Shown piece by piece: positions 54,669-64,000 of a DNA stretch of 64,000 nucleotides (the first letter of the stretch is position 1; every line of letters begins with the position of its first letter). The translations under genes and the position numbers were made by a program. Under the pieces are notes generated by a model that worked only from the letters and a program-made list of their open reading frames with translations, did not search any database and had not been told where the DNA came from. The stretch is from Campylorhamphus procurvoides (lineage: Eukaryota; Chordata; Aves; Passeriformes; Dendrocolaptidae): NCBI GenBank assembly GCA_013396655.1, contig WBMV01004760.1, forward strand, positions 1,445,910 to 1,509,909, read 5' to 3'.

Positions 54669-55279
54669 CTGTGAAGAAAAAAAAAAGAGGCAGGAAGAAA
54701 TGTAATACACATGTCATAGCAAAGCAACCCAGACTGTAACAGCTTCAGCTGCACTCAGAAGGATCTGAGCAATTTTGCATTAGTGAGCTCACTAAGGAAC
54801 CCAAGCAGAGCAAAAGATCTGTAAAGCTGTTCAAGTATAAGCACAAACTAGACACTGTGCTAAGGTAAGGCCTCTGATATGAAACTACCAACATGCACTG
54901 TGAAAATTTAAAGAAGCAACTTGTACAGAAACATGCTTTGGCACAACACAGCATACATCCATGGAAAGGAAAGCAGCAGATAAACTGGCAAAACAGTTCC
55001 AAATGATAAATTCCCACATGAGAAAGAGTTAGCAGCATCAACTTCAGCCACACACAGCCACTTAAGAGTCTGTGGGCACATACTACACCAGCACATGCTC
55101 CTACAATAAAATCAAAGTAGTGCTGAGCGCCTTAGAGACTCCCACTTTAAACGCAGCTGACAGAGGAGCAAAGGTGCCTCAAACAGTCAAATATCTGCAA
55201 TACAAAAACATAAAAACTTGAGCAGGCAAGTCCTCATCCTTGAACATGGTCCTGAGAGGAATAGCATGAAAGCACTTAC
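54669..55279 (-). other. CACNA2D3: CACNA2D3 intron 1 (611 bp)
   Basis: This is the complete intron between the two coding exons. It begins GTAAGTG on the minus strand at 55279 and ends in the C/T-rich acceptor before 54668. It is very short compared with the intron that follows. I see no repeat or coding segment in it. An open frame across it on the minus strand at 54745-55053 is leucine- and cysteine-rich without family resemblance, and I treat it as chance. Confidence 0.9.
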
Positions 55280-55398
55280 ACAGACAAGGGGATCTGCTGC
55301 TCCGATCCAACCACATCCACTAAGGCTGTGTTAAAAGCTGTCCAGAAGATAAAGAAACCCCCCCCAAAAGCTCGAAGAAGATTCACATTCTCTGGCAT
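55280..55398 (-). CDS. CACNA2D3: CACNA2D3 first coding exon (start codon and signal peptide)
   Basis: This exon encodes the N-terminus of the alpha2delta-3 auxiliary subunit of voltage-gated calcium channels, an extracellular, membrane-anchored protein that raises channel surface expression. Seen: 39 full codons plus two bases, starting at ATG 55398-55396. A hydrophobic stretch at residues about 7-27 (containing GGGFFIFWTAFNTAL) fits a signal peptide. It is followed by DVVGSEQQIPLSV, which matches the known alpha2delta-3 mature N-terminus apart from a G where mammals have R. The exon ends T|GTAAGTG, a near-perfect donor, and leaves two bases of a valine codon completed by the next exon. An in-frame TGA at 55452-55450 lies 18 codons upstream, and A is at -3, so this ATG is the first available in frame. 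The first ~25 residues differ from the GC-rich, arginine-containing mammalian leader. Identity is confident; the exact 5' edge of the exon is not. Confidence 0.9.
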
Positions 55399-55888
55399 TG
55401 TGCCTCTCTGTGCCTGGAAAGATTTGGGGAAATTCAAGTGAACCTGAGTTCAGCAGCAGTAGGGGTTTGCTTCTATAGCCTCTTTCCCCACTCTTACCCC
55501 TCCACTAGAACAACACTGGAGAAAAATCACAGCTCCGTCCTCATCCCTCCAAAGAATGACCCTCTCAGTGTAATGGAAGGAGCGGACCAAAAGCGAAGCT
55601 CTAATGACTTGAAAACTATTGTGTCCCTGGTAACAGCAAAGCGTTTTCCAGCACTACTGCAGCCACTTGCATGTAGTTCTTTACAACTCCGCAGTCAGCA
55701 GTGTGCTGAAGTTACTTCAGTGACCTACTGCTGCTCCAAAGTGCCCTCAGCAGCAAGAAAGCAGACTATTGATTCCAACTGGGGAGGCTGTCTTCTTGCA
55801 ATTACTGCTCACTTCGCAAATGGAAAGCTGCCTAGAGTTCTCCTTTCCCGCGCCGATAACCTCCAGCCTTCATCCCAGAGCAAGTCAG

Positions 55889-55900
55889 CCAATGCATTGG
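55889..55900. promoter_or_regulatory. Back-to-back CCAAT boxes (CCAATGCATTGG palindrome)
   Basis: A perfect 12 bp palindrome holds one CCAAT box on each strand, separated by GC. It sits at the gene-proximal edge of the CpG island, about 490 bp upstream of the CACNA2D3 ATG. NF-Y binds CCAAT boxes in either orientation, so this is a plausible core promoter element and could serve divergent transcription. Binding itself is inferred. Confidence 0.5.
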
Positions 55901-56107
55901 TTGAGCGAAGCAGGAGCTGCAGCCTTTTAACGGGATAGCGCCGAGACACAGAGGCAGGCACAGGAGGAGCTGGACCAGAGGGAGGGTGTCTCTGCACGGC
56001 AAAAGCAGAGAAAGTCTGGACGAGCTGAAAGTGGAGTTGAGCCCTTCCAGGAAGGCGAGAAGAGAGCGCTGCACGTTGCCGGGGGCTGAGCCAGGGAGGG
56101 CTCGGCA

Positions 56108-56133
56108 GGGCTGGCAGGGGCGGGGGGTGGGGG
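56108..56133 (+). promoter_or_regulatory. Potential G-quadruplex in promoter CpG island
   Basis: Four G-tracts on the plus strand (GGG, GGGG, GGGGGG, GGGGG) are separated by loops of 6, 1 and 1 bases. This meets the usual G3+N1-7 pattern. It is on the template strand relative to CACNA2D3 and overlaps Sp1-like GC boxes. Folding is predicted only. Confidence 0.55.
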
Positions 56134-59058
56134 CCGTGCACACCCACCGGAGACCCGTCCAATTCAGGCAGGGCACCGCTGCATGACAAGCATCTATCTG
56201 TCACACAGCCCGGAGAGGCGAAGGATGGCCGGAGCTCAGCCCTTGCACTGCCGGGAGCGCCGAGCATCCCGGCCGCGGCGCCGCACCGAGCGCGCAGGGA
56301 GGCGCGGGGAGCGGAGCGGCGGGGCCCGCCGAGGCAGCATCGCTGAGGAGCCGGAGCGGCGGGTTCCTCGGAGAGAGCCCCGGGTTTAGGTCAGGCTCGC
56401 ACATTTAATTGAGTCATATATAGCACGTCCTTGTGCATAAAGGCACGTTTGCTGCTTCCTCCCACGCCGGAGCGCTGCAGCGAGTCACTCTCCGAGAGAT
56501 CCCGACTAGCAAAGGCTTATGAATGAAAAGAAATGCAGCATAAGTAAATCAATGCGGGCTGACTCCAGCCTATGAATAAATTATTAATTTGTGCTCATAG
56601 AAGAATCCTCTTGATATAGCAAATATAGGATTACAAGCTCCTCCACTGAGAGCGCAGCGTGGGGAGCAAGAGGGATTGGTCCAGGTATTTTGTTGTTGCG
56701 TTTTAAAATCTACCCTCCCTCCTTTTGCCTTTATTCTTCTCGCTCTGCTTTTTTCTCACCTTCTTCTCCACTAAATGCACAGACTTAAAATAGCAACTGA
56801 ACTTTAATGTAAATAAGTATGGCAAGACCTGGAGACGATGTGAGCGTGGGCTGAGTCATCCTTGCATCATACAATACAGCTCCAGTGTCCGCTCCAGAAT
56901 TCTAGTTTCTTCCCTCTGTAGTTAGAATTAACACCTCAAAATATTCACTCTGTCTTTCTATGACATTCTTGTCTTGTTTAACATTTTCTATCTTGAAGCT
57001 CAAGATGTAGTACCTGTATTTTTTTCCACATTAACATTTCTAAGAGAATTGGACAGTTTGCTGTAAATATCAAAACCTTTTTTCAACACCTGGCTGACAA
57101 AAGCTTTCTGGTTTCTCAGAAGAAACTAGAAGTTTAAAGACAGAAAGACTATCTTAAGGGAACTGTGTAGAGCAGAGTTGCAGCACCCTACAACTTTTAC
57201 CACCTACCAACCACCTCCACCAGGAACAGTGAATAGATCATATTTCTCTCTGTACTACTACCTTCATATGGAGGCAATAAAGAAATTTTTGTTAAAAGTG
57301 AAATTTATTTTGTGCATTAATCATTTTGAAAGACCTATTATCTGTGCTGTTACTGTGGATTTTCCAAGTAGGGTTTTAAACATGCTGCCATGTCACCAGG
57401 TGTTCAGCTTACCTACAGGCAGAAATGTAAAAACGCACATGGCTGACTAACAGTATATAATAAATTATGTGCCCCTTTGAACATATCACATAAACAACAG
57501 TATCTTTTCAAGCTAGGAATGAAACAAGAACAGGAGACTGCCTCAATACTTGTGTTGTTTAGCTCTTTTTACATGCCAAACAATGTCAGGAAAGAAATTA
57601 GTAAGGCTCATTTTGTGAGATTCAAACTGTTTTTATATTAACACAGATCCTTATCTGCTTCAAGTCAACTCAGTGCCCTGGTGACAAATAACAGCCTAGC
57701 TTTGTTTTTCAAAGAATTACTGAAAGACCTAGAAACTTTTTGAAAGCACGTACAACATGCCTGTGTTTAACAGACCTGAGACATTTGACATATAGTAAAC
57801 ACACTGCTAATTATTGGCAAGTATAGATGATACAGTCACTTGTCAAACCTTGACTTTATTTACATTTATCATACATTCAATAGTATATCAGATCCACAAT
57901 TCATTCATGTGCTGTGTGTATAACTGGACATTCGCATTTGTTTAATACACAAATCCTACAAATGCTATTGCTAGTCTAAGAAAAAGAAAATCACTTGAAA
58001 AAAGAAATTTTTTCTTGACAGCACAAGCACAGCCACCTTCTTTTGTGTTAGCAAACATTTGTGTGCACCACACCATAGAGTGATTCTGCAGCTTTCTTTA
58101 ATGCACAGGGGTTATGTCCGTGCAGCAAAGCAGTTCCTCTCGATAATTCAGTGAATGGAAAGCAAGGCTATACCATAACACACACAAACCACTGACCACT
58201 GGAAGTGACACCACACTCTGTCAGTCACACCATTGCGTTCTGGCCTGACCACTACTGACTATTCCTCGTATGCAGATCACTGCAGTCTTGACACAAGGTT
58301 CAAAATTAATGTTAGTGTTTCCCCACACTGTTCTCGTAAGGATGCAGAAACTTTCCCAAAGTGCATTTTCATAATGAAGGACCAAGGAAAACATAGAAAA
58401 AAATAAATGGCAAGTTCTGATGAGTCCTTTATACTAGAGATAGAACAGCATGCTTCATTATTTGATACAGCCTCCTGATGTCCTGAAGCAAAAGCAGAAG
58501 AAAGTGAAGTTTTAAAGAAACAGAGTAACAAATTTATATTTTGGAAGTAATGTGGCATTTCTGATATATCCTTATGCTGTCATAGATAACTGCTGAATCT
58601 ATGAATTATTGCTGATCCCACTAAAAAAGTGTATATACAGATAACTGACCAGAGAAGGAAAACATTTATGCTCAAGCAAATTTATATTGTGAAAGCAAAA
58701 TGCTTCTAAGCATTACGTTCAGGTGGGTTCTTTACATGCCAGTGGCCCCAGGAGCAGAGCTCCCCACACAAGTCTATGGAGCTGGATCACCCTGCTTGCT
58801 CCTGGGCCCCCATTTTTAAGGAATGAAAATGGCATCTAATTTCCCACTGTGGCTTTGATGATCAAGCACAATGGTGCATTTTAGTAGCTCACAGAAAATG
58901 AAAGAAGATGTTTTCCTCAAGAAAGCAGAAATAAAATTTGGATAGCTGGATAAAATGTTAGAAAGACACAGACATGTTCAGAGAAACTTGGTGAATTCCC
59001 AAGGGTTTTTCAGAGGAACACATTTGGGAAAATAACCAAGGGATTTTGGGGGAGAGAG

Positions 59059-59109
59059 AAAAAAACTCAAGCCAACACAAAACACAAACAAATACCCACA
59101 AACAAACAA
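59059..59109. repeat. A/C-rich (CAAA)n-like simple sequence
   Basis: Imperfect ACAAA and CAAACAAA units over ~50 bases in upstream flanking DNA. Confidence 0.7.
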
Positions 59110-59761
59110 TCCAGGTCAAGGGCAAAGGGTAAGGCAAGACACAAAGCCTTTGACAAAAGGCTAAAGTAGGGAATACAGACTAAAGGGAAAGTCCTGTCAT
59201 AAATCCACATAGTAACTACCTGATCAATTAATCCCATTGGTCTTTCCTCCGTCTACCTCTGATATATTTACACTTCTAAAAGGGTGCAGAAGTAGGGTCA
59301 CATTTGCATCATCCGAGCATACTTTGAGGTGTGTGATTAGACACGTATCAAGCCCTAATAAAAGTCAATGGAGAGGCATAGAGAAAAAAGAACATATGGT
59401 GAAGGGGAGAAGAGTAGGAGGAAATGATATAATTAACACAAATGTTTATTGTATTTCTTTTTTCAGATGCTTATCTACAATGAGTTCCAAACACAAGTAA
59501 TAAACGTAGAATGCTGGAGTACTAAGAGCCTTGTTAAGATGTAAGCCATCTCCACTGGAAATTAATTTTTAAAAAGAATACAAGAACGGAAGTATGTCTG
59601 TTTATCTATATTGCATATGTATTAGAAGATTCAGATATTGCAGAAATAGCAAAGTCCTAACTACTCTGCATGATGTGGTGTTAATACTTTCTGTGTACTG
59701 TATTTCTCTGCAATTTTGAATACTAAGATTATAATCCTCAAATGTAGCCTCTGTAGTGATA

Positions 59762-59785
59762 TTTTTTTTTTGGTTGGTTGGTTTT
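59762..59785. repeat. T-run followed by (GGTT)3
   Basis: Ten T bases are followed by three GGTT units, a short simple repeat. Confidence 0.8.
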
Positions 59786-62700
59786 AAGATACTAAAATGT
59801 CCCTTATCCCCCTTTTCCTTTTTCTGAAATACTTCTCTTATAAACTTGTCCCTTAAAGAAAGGCAGTGGAAAGGTAAAAGGGTGGGAAGTGAAGGGATAT
59901 AGCCACTGCATGCAATAAACAATTGAATAACAGTTGAATATAATGTCCTGTACGCAACTTTCCCTTACTTCTCTGTGGGTATAATGTTTCACAAGAAAAA
60001 TGGAAACAGGAGAAACAGAGGGATAACAAAAGTCATCTCTGCTTTTCAAAGCTTGAGATTGCCAGATGAAAGACAAAAGCTGAAGGTTCTGAATTTATAA
60101 TTTGGAAACAACCCAATGGTGGAAGGATTCATCAAGTAATGTTTGCATGCTGTGAGAACACAGCCTTACTTGTTTCAAGCAATCTGTACCTCTGAGAAAG
60201 AGCAAGAGACTGTACATTAGGCCTATTCCATAGAGACTTAACATATGTACATGTATTCTTAGAGTTTTATGAAGGTCCCATGTGTATAAATCTAAGTGTT
60301 TCACTGGTGTGGGAATGCCTAGTTATTGACTGATTCCAACCCACTTACAACCAAGATTGAGGTCAAGTAGTATTACTCACTGGATTAAATGAACACAATT
60401 TCACATAATGGGCATGAGCTATTGTCTTGTAGAAATAAAAATGCTGCAAAAATTCTACACCACATAAGTATTTTATATGTAAATTTATAATAATATCATC
60501 TTGTTTGTAAATACTGTTCAGGTCAAATCAAACACTAATATTTCATTCATATGCAACCTACATTTACATATAATCAATCATTTACATGCTAATAGATACA
60601 ATTTCTAAAGATTTTTAAAAATACTACATATATTCATAGTCACTATGATGTGAGTACAGCATTTTAGGTTACTGTCACGCTATCTTTAGCACACTTCAAC
60701 ACCAAATAAACCTCACAGTTTGCCATAAAGCCCCAAGGAACGTGTGGTTAATTTAGCTGCTACAAAGCCTACGATCAGCTGGCTTTCACGTCTCCACAAG
60801 GAGTTAAAATGCAAAAGAGCAAAGCATTATCACATCCCAGCCTATGAGAGCTCACGCTGCATGGCAAGCTAGAATGCTTTAAGCTAATTATGTTTATAGC
60901 TAACCAAATCCAATTTCAGCAGTCCACTGTAGCTCTAGTCTGTTAGTGCCATTTTGCATAAGCTTCATTTATTTTGAATTTTCAACTATTAAGATGAAGT
61001 CTGCATTTGGTTTCTTTTGAGTGTTTCATGCTAGGAAATGAACTCTTCCCTAAGCAAATAAATTACCTTTTTCCTATCAAAGCTAGTGCTAGGTTTAAAA
61101 CGTTAATGCTTTCAAATGCATTCAAAATACTCAAAAACTAAAGATAGGCCTTAAAAATGAGAAACTGTAATTAAGTGCTCTAATATAATGGACAGAATAC
61201 TATGGAAACAAACCTAACTACCATTCTTTCTCTGGTGATAAAAAATGAAGGCTGGAGGTCACAAAATATTTGAGCACTAACCTATTACTATTTACACACG
61301 AGAATGAGCTACTGGACATATCTATAATGGCCTGTGAACATTCACCCAAACCTTGCAAATTCCTCAGAGCCACCTGAAGGGACCCTTGTCAAAGCCCTAA
61401 GTACCGACTTCAGCATTTAGGAAATGCATTGCTTTTACTTCTGATCTCGGTAGGATTAGTGACACAGAAATGCTGGGTATCAAAATTATGTATTTGAGGG
61501 GAGAGGAAGAAGTTGTCCTGAGCAGCCACTTTCTAAAGAGAGCCCTCTGCAATGGGAGATGAAGTGTCACCCATTGACCCACTGTTATCAGTGAGGTTAA
61601 GTTTCCAACGACTCAGCTGAAAGAAACCCGCAAACTTTAGACCAGCCCTTAATTATTTTCAAAATAACATCCTTATTGCCAAGTCGAAAAACATAACATA
61701 GCTTTTGATCCAAGAAACAGTGCTATGTCAAGTAATCACATAAAGCCATAAGATACTTCAGAGGCCTATAATTCTGTCACTCTGCAATTAATTCCTGCAT
61801 CACAAGTATGAATTTTGCGGTGGGAACATGACTTTTATGAAGTCTTAAATATCGGATCAAGAAACTGGCAGTGTATTCAACACAGTGCCACTTATTGATG
61901 TTACAGAAAATTAATTTTGTGTAATTCTACAGCAGCAGTTGCTAACCTGTGATCCACCTCTGCTTTATCGCTTTGTTGAGCATTGTTCATTTATTGTGAT
62001 CATTGACTGATCCTAAAAATCAAAGTTATCTCAAAAGGCTACGGGAAATAGCATCTATTAAAAAGTAACACGTTATGGTAATGAATTCCATTAAATTGCT
62101 GTATAAAGAAAAATAATATATGTATTAACATAATGAAATGTCCTGTGAGAATATTTGACTTAAATATCTGATCACAATTGCAGAGAAAAGCCACTAAGAA
62201 TTATCAAAAAGCAAACAGGATTCAATAAGTCTAAAACAGTACTAGGAAGCAGTAAGTAAATTTCTTAACTTTTCAGAGTTTGAAATTGATTTAACTTCAA
62301 GAATAGTGTAGGCATTTTGTTAATTGTCTTCAGGTCACAATAGCAATCTGATAAAAAACTATTTAAGACCTGCTACTTTACGCAAATCCAGTTTCATTTC
62401 TTCAGTGCTTACTGTTACTTTGCATTTTTTTCCCCACCAGTGCAAGTGGCTACTTGTTCTAGTGAGCATTTGTTGAAACCTCGCTGCTGTGGACAGATGA
62501 AACAACCTATGGGGCACTTCTATAATACCCTAAGTCAGGGGAAAAACTGGACTTGGGCATAATAAATGATTCCAGCATCACACAAAATAATACTCTATCA
62601 CAGAAAAAAAAAAAAATACAAGGTAGTCTCTTACTCTGGGGTTTCAAATTCAGGCTTGTGTACAGTGGTCGAATTCTACTTCTACTTTAATAGTACAGCT

Positions 62701-63204
62701 TGACTTTACATGTCATGGAAAGCTCATGACTTCACCTGCTGAAGAACAGCAGATTTACTGGGTGGTAACAATACATTAAAGCATGATTATGCCTAAAAGA
62801 TGCAAAGTAAAAGCAAAACCGATATCCATAAATATACTAAATATACCTAATAAGTGTTAGGTAAAATATTTGCCAGAGCATGCATTTCTATTTTACAGGC
62901 TCTTAATCCATCATAGTGTCATTTCAACAGACACACTCCGACTGCTGTGCTTATTACTTTTTAATGTATCACTCCATTTTAAACATTAACACTAACAAGT
63001 TCAGGCCATAATATAGCCATCCTGCCTATCTGTAACAAGAAAAGGAAAAAGATCACCACCCACAAATGCCAGTTTATGGCACAATTCTACTTAGAAGCAC
63101 ACAGTACTAGATGCATTATAGAAAAGTACAGAGGAAAAAAAAAAAGAAAAAAGTTCTGAACCAAACTTCCTATTATCGGGTGTTATCCCACTCCAACGTT
63201 TTGT

Positions 63205-63229
63205 GGGTTTGAGGGTTGGGGTTTTTGGG
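63205..63229 (+). other. Potential G-quadruplex in a GT-rich tract
   Basis: Tracts GGG, GGG, GGGG and GGG are separated by loops of 5, 2 and 5 bases. They lie inside a G/T-only stretch (about 63200-63257) that is almost free of A and C on the plus strand. It is upstream of CACNA2D3 in flanking DNA. Confidence 0.55.
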
Positions 63230-64000
63230 AGATTTGGTTTGTTTTGGAGGTTTTTATGTCTGAAAACACTTTTTCTTAATCTTCAGTTGGGACCAATACA
63301 TTAGGTTTAGGTCATGGATTCAATGTGATAGTTGACCCAAGGCCAGTGACAACACCCCTTAACCCAAAGGGGATGTATTGTTATATGTGCCATTTATAAG
63401 AGACCTCTCAAATAAAAATAAAAAAGGTTTGTGGAGTTCTCAGCCTTCTGTTTTTCAGACACTACTAGAAATAACTGCTTCCATTTCAATGGAGGATAAC
63501 ATTATGTTTCCCCAAACTGGCATTTTTGGAATTAGTTGAGGACTGATGGGGAAGGGAAGGCAACAGGATATCTTATTAATGTTGACAAGAGTTTAAGAAA
63601 GATATCGGAACCCATGAGCTTCTCCCGAGCATTATACAACCTGATACATAATTTGGCACTTGAAAACTAAGGCTCCCTATCTTTCCTCCAATACCTTTAT
63701 CCCCTCACCATTTTGTTTTTCATTGTTGTGTCTCTTTATTTTCAGTTCTCATCTTTATCTACTGCAAGTCCCACTTTTCCAAACCACAGAATGGTACTGC
63801 CCATTTTCCCACAGAAACATATCAAATTCCCTAAACAGTTTTCTAATTTTCTTGATCCCTCAATTCAATGCTTCTGTCCTTTACAAAGGTGGTGAAGGCT
63901 ACTTCATCCTAGATACCCCTCTGACTCCTACATATCACTGCCCATATTCTGCCTGCTGGAGAAGAGAAAGAACCTAAATTACAGCCTGTGCTCAGTTCTG

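Larger units (their letters stand above)
55840..56515 (-). promoter_or_regulatory. CACNA2D3: CpG island, probable CACNA2D3 promoter and 5' UTR region
   Basis: GC content rises sharply here, with dense CpGs: by hand count about 38 between 56041 and 56400. The rest of the window is CpG-depleted. The island lies 0.45-1.1 kb upstream of the CACNA2D3 start codon, which is the expected place for its promoter. Sp1-like GC boxes (GGGGCGGGGGG, 56117-56127), a CCAAT palindrome (55889-55900) and a potential G-quadruplex (56108-56133) are visible. No convincing TATA box lies at a suitable place on the minus strand, consistent with dispersed CpG-island initiation. The transcription start cannot be fixed from sequence. 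Long open frames on both strands here are expected from high GC and are not called as genes. Confidence 0.75.
56516..64000. other. Upstream flanking DNA of CACNA2D3, no gene seen
   Basis: Beyond the CpG island the sequence returns to AT-rich unique DNA. Positions 56520-56660 hold dense AT-rich homeodomain/POU-like words next to the island. About 60700-61060 is motif-rich and low in simple sequence, with TTAATTTAG, AGCTAATTATG and TTTTGCAT words, and could be a conserved enhancer. No exon of a neighbouring gene was recognised. Confidence 0.55.

Noticed and set aside
55809..56267. 152-codon minus frame and 166-codon plus frame (55438-55938) at the promoter
   Set aside because: High GC and CpG lower stop frequency here. 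The sequences are proline/arginine/serine-rich without family similarity and coincide with the presumed promoter and 5' UTR.
1..64000. tRNA, rRNA, CRISPR arrays, bacterial or phage genes, endogenous retrovirus genes
   Set aside because: No cloverleaf with A/B boxes, no regularly spaced direct repeats and no gag/pol/env-like frames were recognised. The sequence reads as vertebrate intron and flanking DNA throughout.

Overview
The window looks like avian nuclear DNA. It is AT-rich and intron-dominated, with very few interspersed repeats. The recognisable mobile elements are CR1 LINE fragments, one of which ends in the tandem ATTCTATG-type octamers typical of bird CR1 3' ends. There are no operons, bacterial-type genes or CRISPR arrays. 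The species cannot be read from the sequence.

The one gene that can be named is CACNA2D3, the voltage-gated calcium channel alpha2delta-3 auxiliary subunit, on the minus strand. Two coding exons are present. The exon at 55280-55398 carries the start codon, signal peptide and first mature residues. The exon at 54587-54668 encodes the conserved block beginning VKLWASAFGG. They are separated by a 611 bp intron and splice in frame, giving the first 67 codons. Positions 1-54586 are the beginning of the very long second intron, and exon 3 was not found. A CpG island at about 55840-56515, with a CCAAT palindrome and a G-quadruplex motif, is the likely promoter. Positions 56520-64000 are upstream flanking DNA with no recognised gene.

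Within intron 2 there are four CR1 fragments (two per strand), an isolated GC/CpG-rich patch at 6130-6545 followed by a strong G-quadruplex motif and an octamer site, and several perfect short inverted repeats in AT-rich, homeodomain-like contexts. On the opposite strand there is a candidate nested transcription unit: an exon-like block at 37071-37435, then a short ORF from 37609 that predicts a small single-pass membrane protein and runs into a good splice donor. That candidate is the most interesting unexplained signal, but it could be a chance ORF. Almost everything else looks like ordinary intronic or intergenic sequence.
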